In this document: piece after piece, positions 11,131 to 21,566 of the stretch
Layout of the letters: each line of letters begins with the position of its first letter
Position numbering within the stretch: the first letter of the stretch is position 1
Assembly: GCA_022559845.1 (NCBI GenBank)
Contig: CM040125.1
Span: forward strand, 328,049,829 to 328,113,828
Length of the DNA: 64,000 nucleotides
Direction of reading: 5' to 3'
DNA from: Amorphophallus konjac
Taxonomy: Eukaryota > Streptophyta > Magnoliopsida > Alismatales > Araceae
The notes under the pieces: generated by a model
Databases searched by the model: none
Seen by the model: the letters and a program-made list of their open reading frames with translations, nothing else
Told to the model about the DNA's origin: nothing
Translations under genes and position numbers: made by a program

Positions 11131-13885
11131 CTCAGGGGGTGCCAATTCAGTCTTAGAGAAGGTAATTGCTGGCCCTTTGGAGATTGTAGCTAGGGCTATT
11201 GGTAAGCTGTCCATTGCCATGTCTTCGTTGACTATCACCTTCTGAAGGAAATTGTGGAGTGCATCTTGGTGAAGTATGGACCTCTTGATTAATTCCAGCA
11301 CAGAAATCTTGGCAGGCACTCGGTCCAGATGATGTAGGAAATCATATTGTGTTCCTGGCAGCGGGTCTGCCTCCTCTTGATCAGCGGCCTGTTGCGAGGA
11401 CTGGGGAGTGGGTGTAGGTGCACCGGGATAGTTCCTATGGAACAAACGCCCGCTCTGTAAGGCAAGGTTTCGGGACGGCACGACGTTAGATGGGTTCAAG
11501 ATAAGCGGCTTGATGGTCTCGGCGGGGTGGATGAATGAAGGAGTAGAGGGCGTAGGGGTGACAGGAGTAGTGGTGATGATAACCGGTGTTATGGGGGTAG
11601 TGGAAGTGACAGGCTGTGGAGGGATGATGGGTGAAGGGTTTGATGGAGGGATGGCGATGATGGGTACTGGAACTGGCAGTGGAGTGGAGATAGGCGGAAC
11701 AATGGGTGAAGCAGAAGGTAGGATGAGGGGTTTGGCGATTGCAGGGGATCGAGAGGTCTGATGGTTAAGTGGGAGGATGACAGGGGCAGAAGGTAAAGAT
11801 GGGTTGCGGTAGTTATGGGGGAGGGCCATGATCCGCTGTACATAGGACCACCTAGCGTCAGGATCCGGGGGTTGAACGAGGTTGACTTGAGCCGGTACCG
11901 GTGGTTATGGTTGCGGAGCGGGCAGATGGTTTGGCATGGGGTTTTGGTGGATCCCCAAGTCCTGAACGGGCTGTTGCTACTGTTGTGGCTGCTGTTGTGG
12001 CTGCGGTGCTTGTTGCTGCTGCACTTGCTGTCTCGGCGCTTGCCTTCTTTTCTCTTTTATTTCCACGATGGCCTTATGCATCTCGGCCTAATCAATGCAC
12101 TGCCCTTCATTGAGATCATACACCAGATCTCAAAACTGATAGCATCCCTCAATGGTGTGCCCGGGTTGTCTATGGAACATGCAGTATTTATGTTGATCAA
12201 TAGCCGGGTTCTAATTAGGCCGTTCCGGAGGAAGCTGAGTTGCATGTATTGACATGAGAGCGGAAAAGATGTCCATGAGGGACTCGGGCAAAAGAGGATA
12301 TTGCGCTCTTTTCAGAACCGGGCGTTTGTTGGTGTAGCCGTTAGGTGGAGGGACGTTGTGATATTATGGAGGTTGTGGTGGCTGTTGTGGAGCGGGGAGG
12401 GTAGTTTGTGGAGTGGAAAAGGTAGGCCGAGTGTTTGGTGGAATGGGAAAGGTAGGCTGAGGATTTTGGGGAGCGGGGAATTGGGGATTGCGCGAGTTTT
12501 ACGGGAAGTGGAACGGGGTGGACTGGTTCGAGAAGGGGAATGCAACGGCTTGCACTTGTTCGTTGGTTTGGACTCCCTCAGTGACAGGCCCCTGTGATTT
12601 CTTATTGTATTTGGGCTTTTGGGCCTCGAAGAGAGAGTGGATAAGGGAGTCCTTGAACTGGGTTTGAATAAACCTCGCTCGGCTATACAATTGGTGCATG
12701 CTGGCAATATCGTTCATGGCCACTATGTTGCGAAAAGTGGGTGTAGCATTGGATATCTGTAATTTGACCTTTTCCTCCTCCATAATATGACCCGGCACAT
12801 GGGCGGCCATATGCCTCCATCTGTCGGCATAAGTCGCAAAATTTTCATCTGCCTTCATCTTTTCGGCCACAAGATCGGTGAATGAATATTTCGGGCCGAC
12901 CCGGTCTTGAAACCTCTGAATAAATTTCTCCTTGACTACTTTAAAGCTCTCAGCGTCCTCTAATGGCAACGCATAAATACGTCATGAGGCGATCATCATA
13001 CTGAAACTGCGCCGATTCATACATAAAATCCCTCACATGAATAAATGGATTACTATTCCCGTCATACTTGCGGTATGTGGGGAGCTCTGATTGGGGAGGG
13101 AATCGAATATTGTGAAAGTTGGGAACCGGAACATCTGCCAAAGACTGTGGGCCAACCTGCTTTTGAAGGAAGTCGAGTTGTTGTTGCATGGCAGCCCATT
13201 TATCTAGGAGTTCTGCTCCCGAGATGGAGTAGGTGGAGTGAAAGGAGCATGCTCAAGGCGAGGAGCTGAAGGATAAACTGAAGGAGGTGGAGGAGGCCCA
13301 TATGAAGGATATTGGGCCGGAGGATGACCCAAATTGGAGTGGACATGGGCCGCCCCTTACTGAGGGCGAACAAAATCAGTCGGGCCAACAAGGGCTTGTG
13401 GCATGGATGGGATGGGCCTATAAGAATCAATCTGGGTGGATGAAGGAAGGATGGTCTTCCCTTTATCAAGGATTTGAGGGGCCGATCCAGAGGACTGGCC
13501 TGCTTCGAGATTGGAGAACTGAAGGATCCTGGGTTGGACCGGGGTAAGATTAATAGGAATGGGTGAAACCCCGGGCCCATTAGTCTAGTTTGTGATATGA
13601 AGGTAGTGGACAGACCTTGTGTAATCGTGGGAGATGGGGCACCGGACCCCTGCAAGGTCTGATAAAGGGCCTGAAGTTGGGCTTGATCCAACTGGGCCAT
13701 CTTCTGTAAGATGTGACTAGTAGGATTATTGGAAGAGAGGGAGGGTTACGCACCTTCTAGGGATGCATAGGATGAAGGAGGGATGGACCCTTCTCTAGAT
13801 GAGATGTGAATGACTCTGGACGGGTCCTCTAAGATTCCCTGAGGAAGAAATTCCTCCTGGGAACGGGGAAGATTGTAGGAAGACA
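11131..13885 (-). pseudogene. Tat Gag and Pro/Thr-rich Gag-PR spacer
   Basis: Gag forms the virus-like particle. The likely start is ATG near 13885 (MSSYNLPRSQEEF). A TAG/TAA-type break lies near 13746, followed by MAQLDQAQLQALYQTL. The conserved capsid part is ELPTYRKYDGNSNPFIHVRDF (13120-13050) and ESFKVVKEKFIQRFQDRVG then FATYADRWR (12960-12800), with a one-base frame change between them near 12960. A zinc-finger-like segment KYCMFHRQPGHTIEGC lies near 12195-12140. Then a long Pro/Thr/Ile-rich stretch (11830-11350) precedes the protease. Large proline-rich tails are common in Tat Gag proteins. Confidence 0.78.
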
Positions 13886-14625
13886 TGCTGGACTCAAACA
13901 AAGGATTGGAATAAGATGTGAAAGAGGAATTGCCCCTAGAAGATGAATCTAAGGAACGAAAGCAACTCCACATGCAATGATGTACCTTAAAATAAAGCAA
14001 ACAACACAAAAAATCACAAATAAGTAACTAGACAAGATGACTCCAAACTTATGCAAATAAGAGAGAGACGAGACAATCAAAGTCAACCAAGTTAAAATGA
14101 TGCACAACTTTTACTTATCTCTTCCTTTAGAACCTTAGTGATTTGAATTTAATATGTTCTCTTCAACAATTGGTTCCTAATAGGAAGCATATTTGGGAAC
14201 TTGGTTAACTCTAGATGTAAACTCTCCCTTACTTTATGCAACCTAGACATAGAGTGATGAAGGTACAACGTCCCGACGTCCGTGTGGGAATCCACGGCTC
14301 GCGGGGACTTATGGAGGTCCCTGATGTGGTCACCTAGTCGACCCCATGGAATATGGAGGCGAGAGGATCACACACCAAGGTAGGAATGCAACTATGATAT
14401 GAAAGATGAATGACCCTATGTGTACCGGAGTGCATGCAATTTTAAGACTATAAACTAGCAAACAATATGCCAACAATGATGTATATATACGCCACAATAG
14501 AGGAGGAGACCAGATAGCACGCAGGAACAAGGAAATTAGCAAAAACTACAGACCTAATAGCAACCTCGGTGTGCGTACCTATGATTGGAGAAATGGTCGA
14601 ATGGGAGACCGCTAACCGGATAAGA

Positions 14626-14642
14626 CGGTCTATCGCTAGACC
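14626..14642. repeat. Palindromic 18-mer, single copy with inverted loop
   Basis: The core CGGTCTATCGCTAGACC is the reverse complement form of the majority CGGTCTAGCGATAGACCG. It lies in the Tat leader. Confidence 0.7.
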
Positions 14643-14799
14643 ACTTTTAAGCCAGAAACGGCCTGTGAGGAGATCGCCAGGGAACTAGGGGGCAGAACCC
14701 AACAGAAAATAAACGGGAAAACTGAGGAAAATAGTAGGGCAACTGGGAATTACTAAGAACAATAGGTCAAACAGAAACTCAGCACAATTGGCACTAGAT

Positions 14800-14817
14800 G
14801 TCCCACCGTGATCGCCA
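14800..14817 (-). promoter_or_regulatory. Tat primer binding site
   Basis: On the minus strand the sequence TGGCGATCACGGTGGGAC begins about 11 bases after the proposed LTR end. It has the TGGCG start shared by plant gypsy primer sites. The exact tRNA is not certain from this sequence. It fixes the orientation of the element. Confidence 0.6.
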
Positions 14818-15273
14818 AAAAATTAGGGTGTTGATGTTTTGTTTATGATTGATGGGATGTGGGGTGAATGTGAATGAATTGGTGTGAATATGGTGTGATA
14901 AAAGTGCGTGTGAGCAAGTGGTGCACTAACTCAAGCACTCAACATAGAAGTAGAGCAAGTGGGCATGTCATTAATGTTGCAGAAGTGAAGAAGGAAAATA
15001 AAAACACACGGCGGGGCGTGGAGCAAAGGAATAAAGAAAAACATACACCGTAGGTGTGGAGCAATTAAAATAATGAGAAAGCAAGCAATATGATGAACAA
15101 GATGACAAAAGCCCAAATAATGGAAAGTGTGATCGCCACCAAAGTAAGTAATGCAGTGAAACCACAATAATTACCTTGGAAAGAGCCGGTTGAAGTCACC
15201 CGACCACGGGAGAGAGAAAACTAGATGCTGCATAGACAAACGGTCTAACAGGCGACTGCTAGGGGATGGCAAA

Positions 15274-16217
15274 CGGTCCTATGATAGACCGCCTGAGATC
15301 CAAAAATGGTCTGCTGAATGGCTGCTAGAGCACCCAGAACAGAAGCTTGGAACTTGTATCTCCACCCCTCCTGGCCAGCCAGAAGAGCTAGGCCTCGTGC
15401 AATGAGTCCTGTAAACCTGCAAAAGAGTGTAGACACAGAGAAAAATGACCTAATTAGCCCTTTGACAAGTGTAGTATCTATAATACAATTAAGCTAAGAT
15501 GCATAAAAGAAAGGGTGAATACCTGGGGGTTGGTGGTTTTTTTAACCCCTGTGGGGCGTGGAAAAAGATAGGAGGATGTTTGAAAACGTGATGTAAGTGC
15601 AGAGAACGTGGGAGAGAGAGTGGGAAGATGCTATGGATGCAAAGGACAACAGACAAAACTAAAGAAAAAGACTCAAACTTAGACCAAAGGAATTTGATGC
15701 TCCCTGGACCAGAAGCCTCGTAGACGTGGAAGTAGCTTCTCCGTGGTTGGAAGTGGCTCCAGAACGCAGCAGCACTTCGTGAAAAACTCCAAAAATCTCC
15801 TCATTTCATCTATGAAGTCAAGGGCTCTATTTATAGGCCCCCAAACCCTAGGTTCGAGTTGGAGGGATAATGACACGAAAATAGACCTGAAACTAGATAA
15901 ACCTCGAGGATAATACTCCCAAGAGTCCATAGAAACTTACAGAAGCTTCTGAGAGCCTCTATCTAAAGAGAAATTGACAAATCAAGGACTCTAGTTCGAC
16001 CACGGTGAAGCAAAGAAAACCAGACAGAGTAGGATCCTCTGTCATCCCAAACGGTCTTGCGATAGACCGCAAGGCTCAACAAATGGTCTAGCTATAGACC
16101 GCTAGGCTCATTCGTCCAGAAAGAGATAAGATCAAAGAGACCTAGTAGGACTCTCTGCCTCTAAAACGGTCTAGCAAAAGACCGCCAACGCCAGCCAAAC
16201 GGTCGTACGATAGACCG
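15274..16217. repeat. Palindromic 18-mer repeats inside the Tat LTR
   Basis: Copies lie at 15274-15291, 16052-16069 (CGGTCTTGCGATAGACCG), 16085-16102 (TGGTCTAGCTATAGACCG), 16168-16184 and 16200-16217, with a decayed one near 15240. These link the LTR to the noncoding DNA around the cargo genes. Confidence 0.75.
15828..15836 (-). promoter_or_regulatory. Tat LTR TATA box
   Basis: CTATAAATA on the minus strand lies about 650 bases into the LTR. This is a plausible U3/R position for the start of the element transcript. Confidence 0.6.
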
Positions 16218-16276
16218 CTAGGCTAGTAGACGTGGCAAAAGAGATAATGACCGTTAAATCACCAAGTTAATCCACA

Positions 16277-16281
16277 TAAAA
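16277..16281. other. Sire-A target site duplication, left (TAAAA)
   Basis: TAAAA directly precedes the Sire-A left LTR and is repeated at 34616-34620 directly after the right LTR. Five bases is the normal copia length. It shows the insertion is intact at both ends. Confidence 0.9.
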
Positions 16282-16419
16282 TGGTGTGCCCCTATGGTTT
16301 TGATGTCAGCAAGCACTATGAGTATGAATGATTAATCACCATGTGTCTACATATGAATGATTGATTGAGCATCTTACTTCTATGCATGCATAAAGAGTCG
16401 TATGGGTTCTGGTTTGTAG

Positions 16420-16530
16420 AGTGCGTCGACGCACTGCAGTGGCTGCGTCGACTCAATCTAGTATTTCTAGAAGGATACCCATTCTGAAAGGGGGTGTGCG
16501 TTGACGCAGTATGGGCACTGCGTTGACGCA
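16420..16530. repeat. Palindromes near the Sire-A LTR head
   Basis: AGTGCGTCGACGCACT at 16420-16435 is a perfect 16-base palindrome. TGCGTCGACTC follows at about 16444, and two TGCGTTGACGCA copies follow near 16497 and 16519. Sire-C has GGGTCGACCC twice in its LTR head. Confidence 0.7.
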
Positions 16531-16605
16531 GCCAGTTGTGTGTTCTAGCATTAACTCTGTAGAAACACATGCATATTTGGTGCAATTTATAGCTCCGCAT
16601 TCACG

Positions 16606-17405
16606 ACAAGTCTGTCCATGCATAACTTGAAGTTGATGCATTTAAGTGCATTTCATGATAACCAGCATAGTCAAAGCCTGTGTATACTTTATTTACGCAT
16701 TGAAAGTCGATGCGTGTTCATTTCATCTATCAAGTCTATACATCGCCGCATGCTATCAAGTCTGTACAACCCACGTAGGTTCACTCGACCAAGTCCGTGC
16801 AACTCCTGTTGCAGCATTAACTCAAGTCTGTACAACATTTGTTGCTGCACGCGACTAACTCAGTGCATATGTGCATCTTTCACTTCAAAGTCTGTACACT
16901 CTTTGGTTGCTAGTCTGTACAACCTCCGTTGTTTCACTCAATCAAGTCAGTACAGCCCGTGTTCTTCATGCATATACATAGTCAGTGCATCGCTTTGCCT
17001 CACGCATACACATAGTCAGCGCATCGCTTTATCTCACGCATACACAATACACAAAGTCAATGCATCATTTCACAAGTCTGTACAACCTCTGTTGATTCGA
17101 GCGTCTAAGTCTGTACATCATTTCATCAGAGTCTGTACATTATGAATTCATGCTTAAACTCTAGGCACAGCAAGTCGATGCATCTTTTGTACTATACACT
17201 CAAAGTCTATACATTCTGTTGCATACATACGTAAAGTAGTATCATGCACACAAAAGTCTATACATCGTCTTGTCGTATGCATACAAAGTCTGTACACTCT
17301 TTGTTGGCGTGTGTGAGCATTCCTCTTCAATGTGCATACTTTCCTATATGCATACTGCATTACACACCATCAAGTCTGTACATGCTTTGCATCAAGTCTG
17401 TACAT
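16606..17405 (+). repeat. Sire-A U3 array of AGTCTGTACA-like motifs
   Basis: About two dozen copies of a 10-base motif occur in 800 bases, nearly all in the same orientation, spaced roughly 15-45 bases apart. Variants include AGTCTGTACA, AGTCTATACA, AGTCGATGCA and AGTCAGTGCA. The last six bases form a small palindrome (TGTACA, or a TGCA core). The spacing is irregular, unlike a satellite. The same array is present in the right LTR at about 32700-33500. Confidence 0.85.
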
Positions 17406-17522
17406 GCTTAGTTCAACTCTCTAACTAACTCGGTGCGTCTTTCTTTCTTTCCTTTCAGATTAACTCAAACTGATAACAAGTCTGATTTGACAGGACTGCT
17501 GGTCGAGGAACTTAAGAAGAGC

Positions 17523-17660
17523 ACGTGATCCAAGAATGGAGGATGTGCCAGGATCGTGGCACGTGTAAAGCAGTGAGCTAAAATGCTTCCACGTGGTCTA
17601 GGCTCTAGGGTGGGAATTCGTGGAAGACACACGTCCATCTATCTACTGATACTATAAAAA
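17523..17660 (+). promoter_or_regulatory. Sire-A LTR core promoter (CACGTG boxes and TATA)
   Basis: CACGTGATCCAAG near 17523 and GGCACGTGTAAAG near 17557 contain CACGTG boxes, the core bound by plant bZIP and bHLH factors. A third ACGT core (CCACGTGG) lies near 17590, and GGTGGGAATTC near 17611. TATAAAAA is at 17653-17660. The block is strongly similar in Sire-B and partly in Sire-C. Confidence 0.65.
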
Positions 17661-17972
17661 GGGGACCTCTCCATCCAGAAAACACTTATCGTGAAAAGAG
17701 TGATCGAAATAGGGAACTTACTTGAAAGAGCAGAAGCAGAAAGAGCTTGCACGATCCAGAAGATGAGTTAGAGGAGAAGAAGAGAAGCTTCATCTGAAGA
17801 TCTATCCCTACTGGAATCTGGATCATATCTAATCCAGTCAACTCCATGAGAGCCACATTTATGTCGCTATCTTTTACAGCTTTCAGTCGCTGTGTTTTAT
17901 CATCTTTTATTTTCCTTTGAACTCTATTTCAAGCTGTTAGTCAGCAGAGCTAAGCTATATTACTCAGCGTTA

Positions 17973-18172
17973 CAGAGGAGGATTCCTCTGGTCAACAAGC
18001 TGTGTTGCTCAGCAGGCGAGGTGGATACCTCGGACAGCAAGCTATGTTGCTCAGTGGGCGAGGTGGATACCTCGGACAGTAAGCTGTGTTGCTCAGCGGT
18101 TGTAGGCAAGCTGTGAGGCCCAGCGGTTTAAGCTGTGTATCAGCAGGAATCCACACTCAGGTTTGAGTGTGG
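17973..18172 (+). other. Sire-A LTR leader hairpin array
   Basis: Downstream of the TATA box are hairpins CAGAGGA/TTCCTCTG (17973-17990), CGAGGT/ACCTCG twice (18017-18032 and 18059-18074), and CCACACTC/GAGTGTGG (18151-18172). They would sit near the 5' end of the element RNA. The equivalent positions in Sire-B and Sire-C have hairpins with different but still paired arms. Confidence 0.75.
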
Positions 18173-18564
18173 GGTGGACGTAGGTATGCGGACTGAACCA
18201 CCTAAAAAAACTCCCTTGTCTACTGTGGTTTGATTGCCTTATTTGACTCGCTAGATGTATGCATAGGCCGATCTGTTTCTTCAGTCTAGTGAAAATTTGG
18301 TTTGCACACTAAACACTTGATTCCGGTTTTATGAGAACAAATTTGTTTAGATGAATTGAGTATTCTATGTAGCTTGCATAGGGTAGATCTAGAGGTTAAT
18401 TCATCTGATCTATTTCTCGTTGTTTGAAGTGAGGACCCAAGTCTATCGAGGCTCCATTTTGCTTTAATTCCGCATCTCTGATTGTTATAGATTTTAATTG
18501 GGAGAAATTTTTTAAGAGGGATTCATTCACCCCCCTCTGAATCCATCGCACCGGTACTAACAGT

Positions 18565-18576
18565 TGGTATCAAAGC
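18565..18576 (+). promoter_or_regulatory. Sire-A primer binding site (tRNA-Met type)
   Basis: TGGTATCAAAGC lies two bases after the LTR. It is one mismatch from the usual TGGTATCAGAGC, complementary to the 3' end of initiator tRNA-Met. Confidence 0.85.
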
Positions 18577-18757
18577 GGGTCTCTGTGCATTTAGATCCAA
18601 CGATCTACAAAGGATCCTGCTACTTCCGTGGTACATTTCAGAGTGGGTCTGGTTTTGTTATTTTCCGTGCTTCAGTCTCACTGAGCTGGTGGCTTGCTGT
18701 ATCCCTGCTGTTTCCGGAGCATTTCTCATCTTATTCAATTGATTAAGTCATTCCTCG

Positions 18758-21241
18758 ATGGCTCATCCACCGATCTTCAGAGGTGAAAATTTTGATCTAT
18801 GGTTGGAAAAGTTACGTCGGTATGTAAGGACAACCGATCCTGATCTTTGGAAGGTAATGACTCACGATCCATACAAATTATCGAGAGATAAATCCAAATG
18901 GACCGAGAAGGATAAATTAAAAAATTCTGTTAATGCTAGAGCACTAAACTTGATGAAGGGATCTCTTGACAGAGCTCTAATTTCATGTGTTTCATCCTGT
19001 AGGTCTGCCAAGGAAATCCTGGATAAATTGAAGACTGCTTGCGGTAGAGATGAGAATCGATGCATGATGGCTCAAGGGAGTGAACAAAGTAGCAATCAAG
19101 ATGAAGAACAGGACGATGATAAGGTAAGCATCTTCAAAAATTACACCCTGGATGATTGGATTGCTGCATATAATGAATTGCTGGAGTCTTATGATCATTT
19201 AAGAAAACAACATAAGAAAATTGATAAAAATGATTCTAATTCATCATGTGAAAAGTGCTTGATGATTAATGAATTATATGATGAATATTTATCTGAGACT
19301 CACTTGAATATGAAGCAAATGTGCTTGCTGAAAAATGCAAAACAAGAATGTGCCAATAAAATTTTTGAATTAGAAAGTCAGTTGAAGGTGAAAACTGATG
19401 AACATCTGATAAATCTGGAAGAGTTGGAAAGGATTAATTCTGATATGAAGAAATTAAAAGCTGAGAACATTGAAATTTAGAGGAATAATAAAAATCTTGA
19501 AGCTGAAATAGAGAAAGTTAACAAGGAAGGTGTGCATGTTTCCTCTCTAAAATCAAGCTGCAATAAGTGCTCGGCTCTAAAAGAATGAAATGAAGATCTT
19601 TATGATGAAAATGAGTGGCAGAGAAAATTGATTATTTCTCTAAAAGAGGAAAACAAAGACTTGTTGAATGAGAAACTCAAAGTTGAACAAAGAGAAGAAA
19701 AATTGTTTGAGAGACTGGACTCAATATCCAGTAGTGAAAATTATGATGAAGAAAATGAGAAGTTGATAAAAGAAAATAAAAAATTGAAACAGTTGAATAA
19801 TGTTATATCTGAAAGACTTCTTGCATTAGAAAAGGGAAAATTTGTTGGTATAGAAGAAACTGAAAGACTGTGCAATCTGGAACAAGAAATTGAGAAATAT
19901 AAAACTACAAACAAGGTGCTAAGTGAGTGTCTTAATTGTAGTGAACAGGAGATTACTAGTTATGAACTTCACATTGCTTCTTTGGAAGATAAAATTCATG
20001 ATCTAGAAAACTCTGCATCCGAGTCTGCTAAAATTAAAGGAAAAATGAAAGCTATCATGGAAGGTGAGGATGATAATTCAAGAAAGGGGATAAGTTGCAT
20101 TCATGATGTTAAAGAAAATATTAGAAAATAGCTATACACCAGTTTTGTGCAAAACTCTAATGTAACTGGTACCACAAATCAATCCCCAAAATAAAGTAAA
20201 AATCAAAAATCACCTTCATCATCTGTATTTCAATTCAATGCTCAGAAAAATGAAAAACAAATGAAAATTGAGAAAAATAGGAAGAATTTAAAAAGGAATG
20301 CTCAAACGAATAAGATTAAATTTGTCCCTGCTCGTGCTAGGAATTTTGATGGTTGCGTGGAATATGATAGTGAATTCCATGCCACTTACAAATCACCTAC
20401 TCACTCGCATGCATCTGAGAAGGAAGCCTCATGTTATTACTGTGGCAAAGCAAGGCATATCATGGACGATTGCAGACTATTAAAAGAAGATGAGCATGCA
20501 AATAAAACATTGCATTCTAGGAATTCATCTGATAGAAACCACACCACTAAGAAATCTCATGCATCATGTCATTACTGTGGTAGGCATGGTCATCTAATGA
20601 ATGCATGTTTTATCATGAAATAAGACAATAAACTGCATGCTAGAATTTCCTCACATGCTCATGGCCCATATAGATATAAATCTACTTCAGGCCAGCACAT
20701 TATTTGTTCCACTTGCAACAAGCCTGGGCACAAGGCAGATGAGTGCTGGTCAGGAAATTATTGGGGCAACAATGACTCAAGAGGCAAGCGCCTTAGATGC
20801 CTTGAATGTGGTAAGTATGGGCATGCAATCAAGGACTACTTGTATGCTCAGGGAAATCATGCTAACTCCAAATATGCTAAGTTCCCTAGAACAAGACCTG
20901 TAAATATTTCGTGCTTCAACTGTGATAAACCAGGTCATAAGTCTGCAAATTGTTCGTTATCAGGTAATAAGAAACAAACTATACATGCATACAACAGAAC
21001 ATTTCATGCTTATGTTCATGGGTCTCAGACTGCTGTTGATATGCATTATAGGACCAGAAAATATGTTGTTTCATGTAGATATTGTGGAAAATCTAGTCAC
21101 TCCATGGATAGTTGTTACCTGATTGATTATGATGATAATGTTGCTAAGAGACTGTTCAGAACACCTGTCAGAGTTAACGCAGGACACAAGGCTGTTTGGG
21201 TCCCTACAGGCTGCAGGTGTGCCTTGGAAGTTGATGAATAA
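18758..21241 (+). pseudogene. Sire-A Gag with long coiled coil and six CCHC zinc knuckles
   Basis: This is one continuous frame of 827 codons, broken only by stops at 19478, 19586, 20129, 20192 and 20621; no frameshift is needed. The N-terminus (FRGENFDLWLEKLRRYV, then LWKVM) is the copia Gag head. Residues ~120-470 are Lys/Glu/Leu/Asn-rich heptad-like coiled coil. The C-terminal third has six CX2CX4HX4C knuckles at 20432, 20567, 20705, 20798, 20912 and 21074, for example CYYCGKARHIMDDC and CFNCDKPGHKSANC. In the fourth, the last cysteine is tyrosine. Most copia Gags have one or two knuckles. These bind nucleic acid and help package RNA. No pol follows, so the element would need enzymes in trans. 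Confidence 0.88.
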
Positions 21242-21561
21242 AGGGGTTAATAATCCAAGGCACTCAAGAACGAAACCCCCAGGATTGCACTATTCAGGTC
21301 AGTTCTGAAAATCTGTTCTAAATTCTGTTATCAAAAATTGTTTGCTTTAGATGTTTGCATATCATATTAATCTATATGTGCTTAATTGAAATCTTTTGAA
21401 AATTTGATTGATTTCGCATGATGTTCTTGCTGCTCATGACCAATCTCTTTGCATAGTGCATATATACAATGTGATGCATTGCATATCATCTAAATTAAAA
21501 AATCTAAAAAGAAATAACTCATTGCATCTAGACAGGGGGAGTATTTTAGACTCACTAGTCG
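21242..21561 (+). other. Sire-A post-gag region, left of nested element
   Basis: This is noncoding and AT-rich. It contains an AGGGGGAG tract near 21535, the purine signature seen repeatedly before Sirevirus 3' LTRs. It continues at 30273 after the nested element. Confidence 0.65.
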
Positions 21562-21566
21562 TTCAC
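21562..21566. other. Athila-like element target duplication, left (TTCAC)
   Basis: TTCAC precedes the left LTR and recurs at 30268-30272 directly after the right LTR. The perfect match proves a single insertion event into Sire-A. Confidence 0.93.

Larger units (their letters stand above)
13886..14828 (-). other. Tat leader (5' untranslated region) between LTR and gag
   Basis: No coding sequence is convincing. On the minus strand this follows the 5' LTR and primer site. It carries one palindromic 18-mer at 14626-14642 in the opposite loop orientation (TCGC instead of GCGA). A conserved packaging or dimerisation signal would be expected here but none can be identified by eye. Confidence 0.6.
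14829..16281 (-). repeat. Tat 5' LTR, downstream part (R-U5 and part of U3)
   Basis: The LTR reads on the minus strand from 34821 to 34621 and, after the Sire-A insertion is removed, from 16281 to 14829, about 1.65 kb in all. It starts TGTTAACACCC and ends CATCAACA, giving TG...CA ends. It contains a TATA box and several palindromic 18-mers. The matching 3' LTR is outside the window. Confidence 0.7.
16282..18562 (+). repeat. Sire-A 5' LTR
   Basis: This 2281-bp LTR starts TGGTGTGCCCC and ends ACTAACA just before the primer site. It holds palindromes near the start, an array of AGTCTGTACA-like motifs, a TATA box, and a run of hairpins downstream of it. It differs from the right LTR by small changes and by one extra hairpin unit near 18059-18074. 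Confidence 0.92.

Noticed and set aside
16618..17145. 175-codon Cys/Ser-rich frame in the Sire-A LTR
   Set aside because: It is produced by the AGTCTGTACA motif array read in one frame; the right LTR version is interrupted differently.
16606..17405. Regularly repeated short motif suggesting a CRISPR-like array
   Set aside because: The repeats are only about 10 bases, spacing is irregular, there are no cas genes, and this is a plant retrotransposon LTR.
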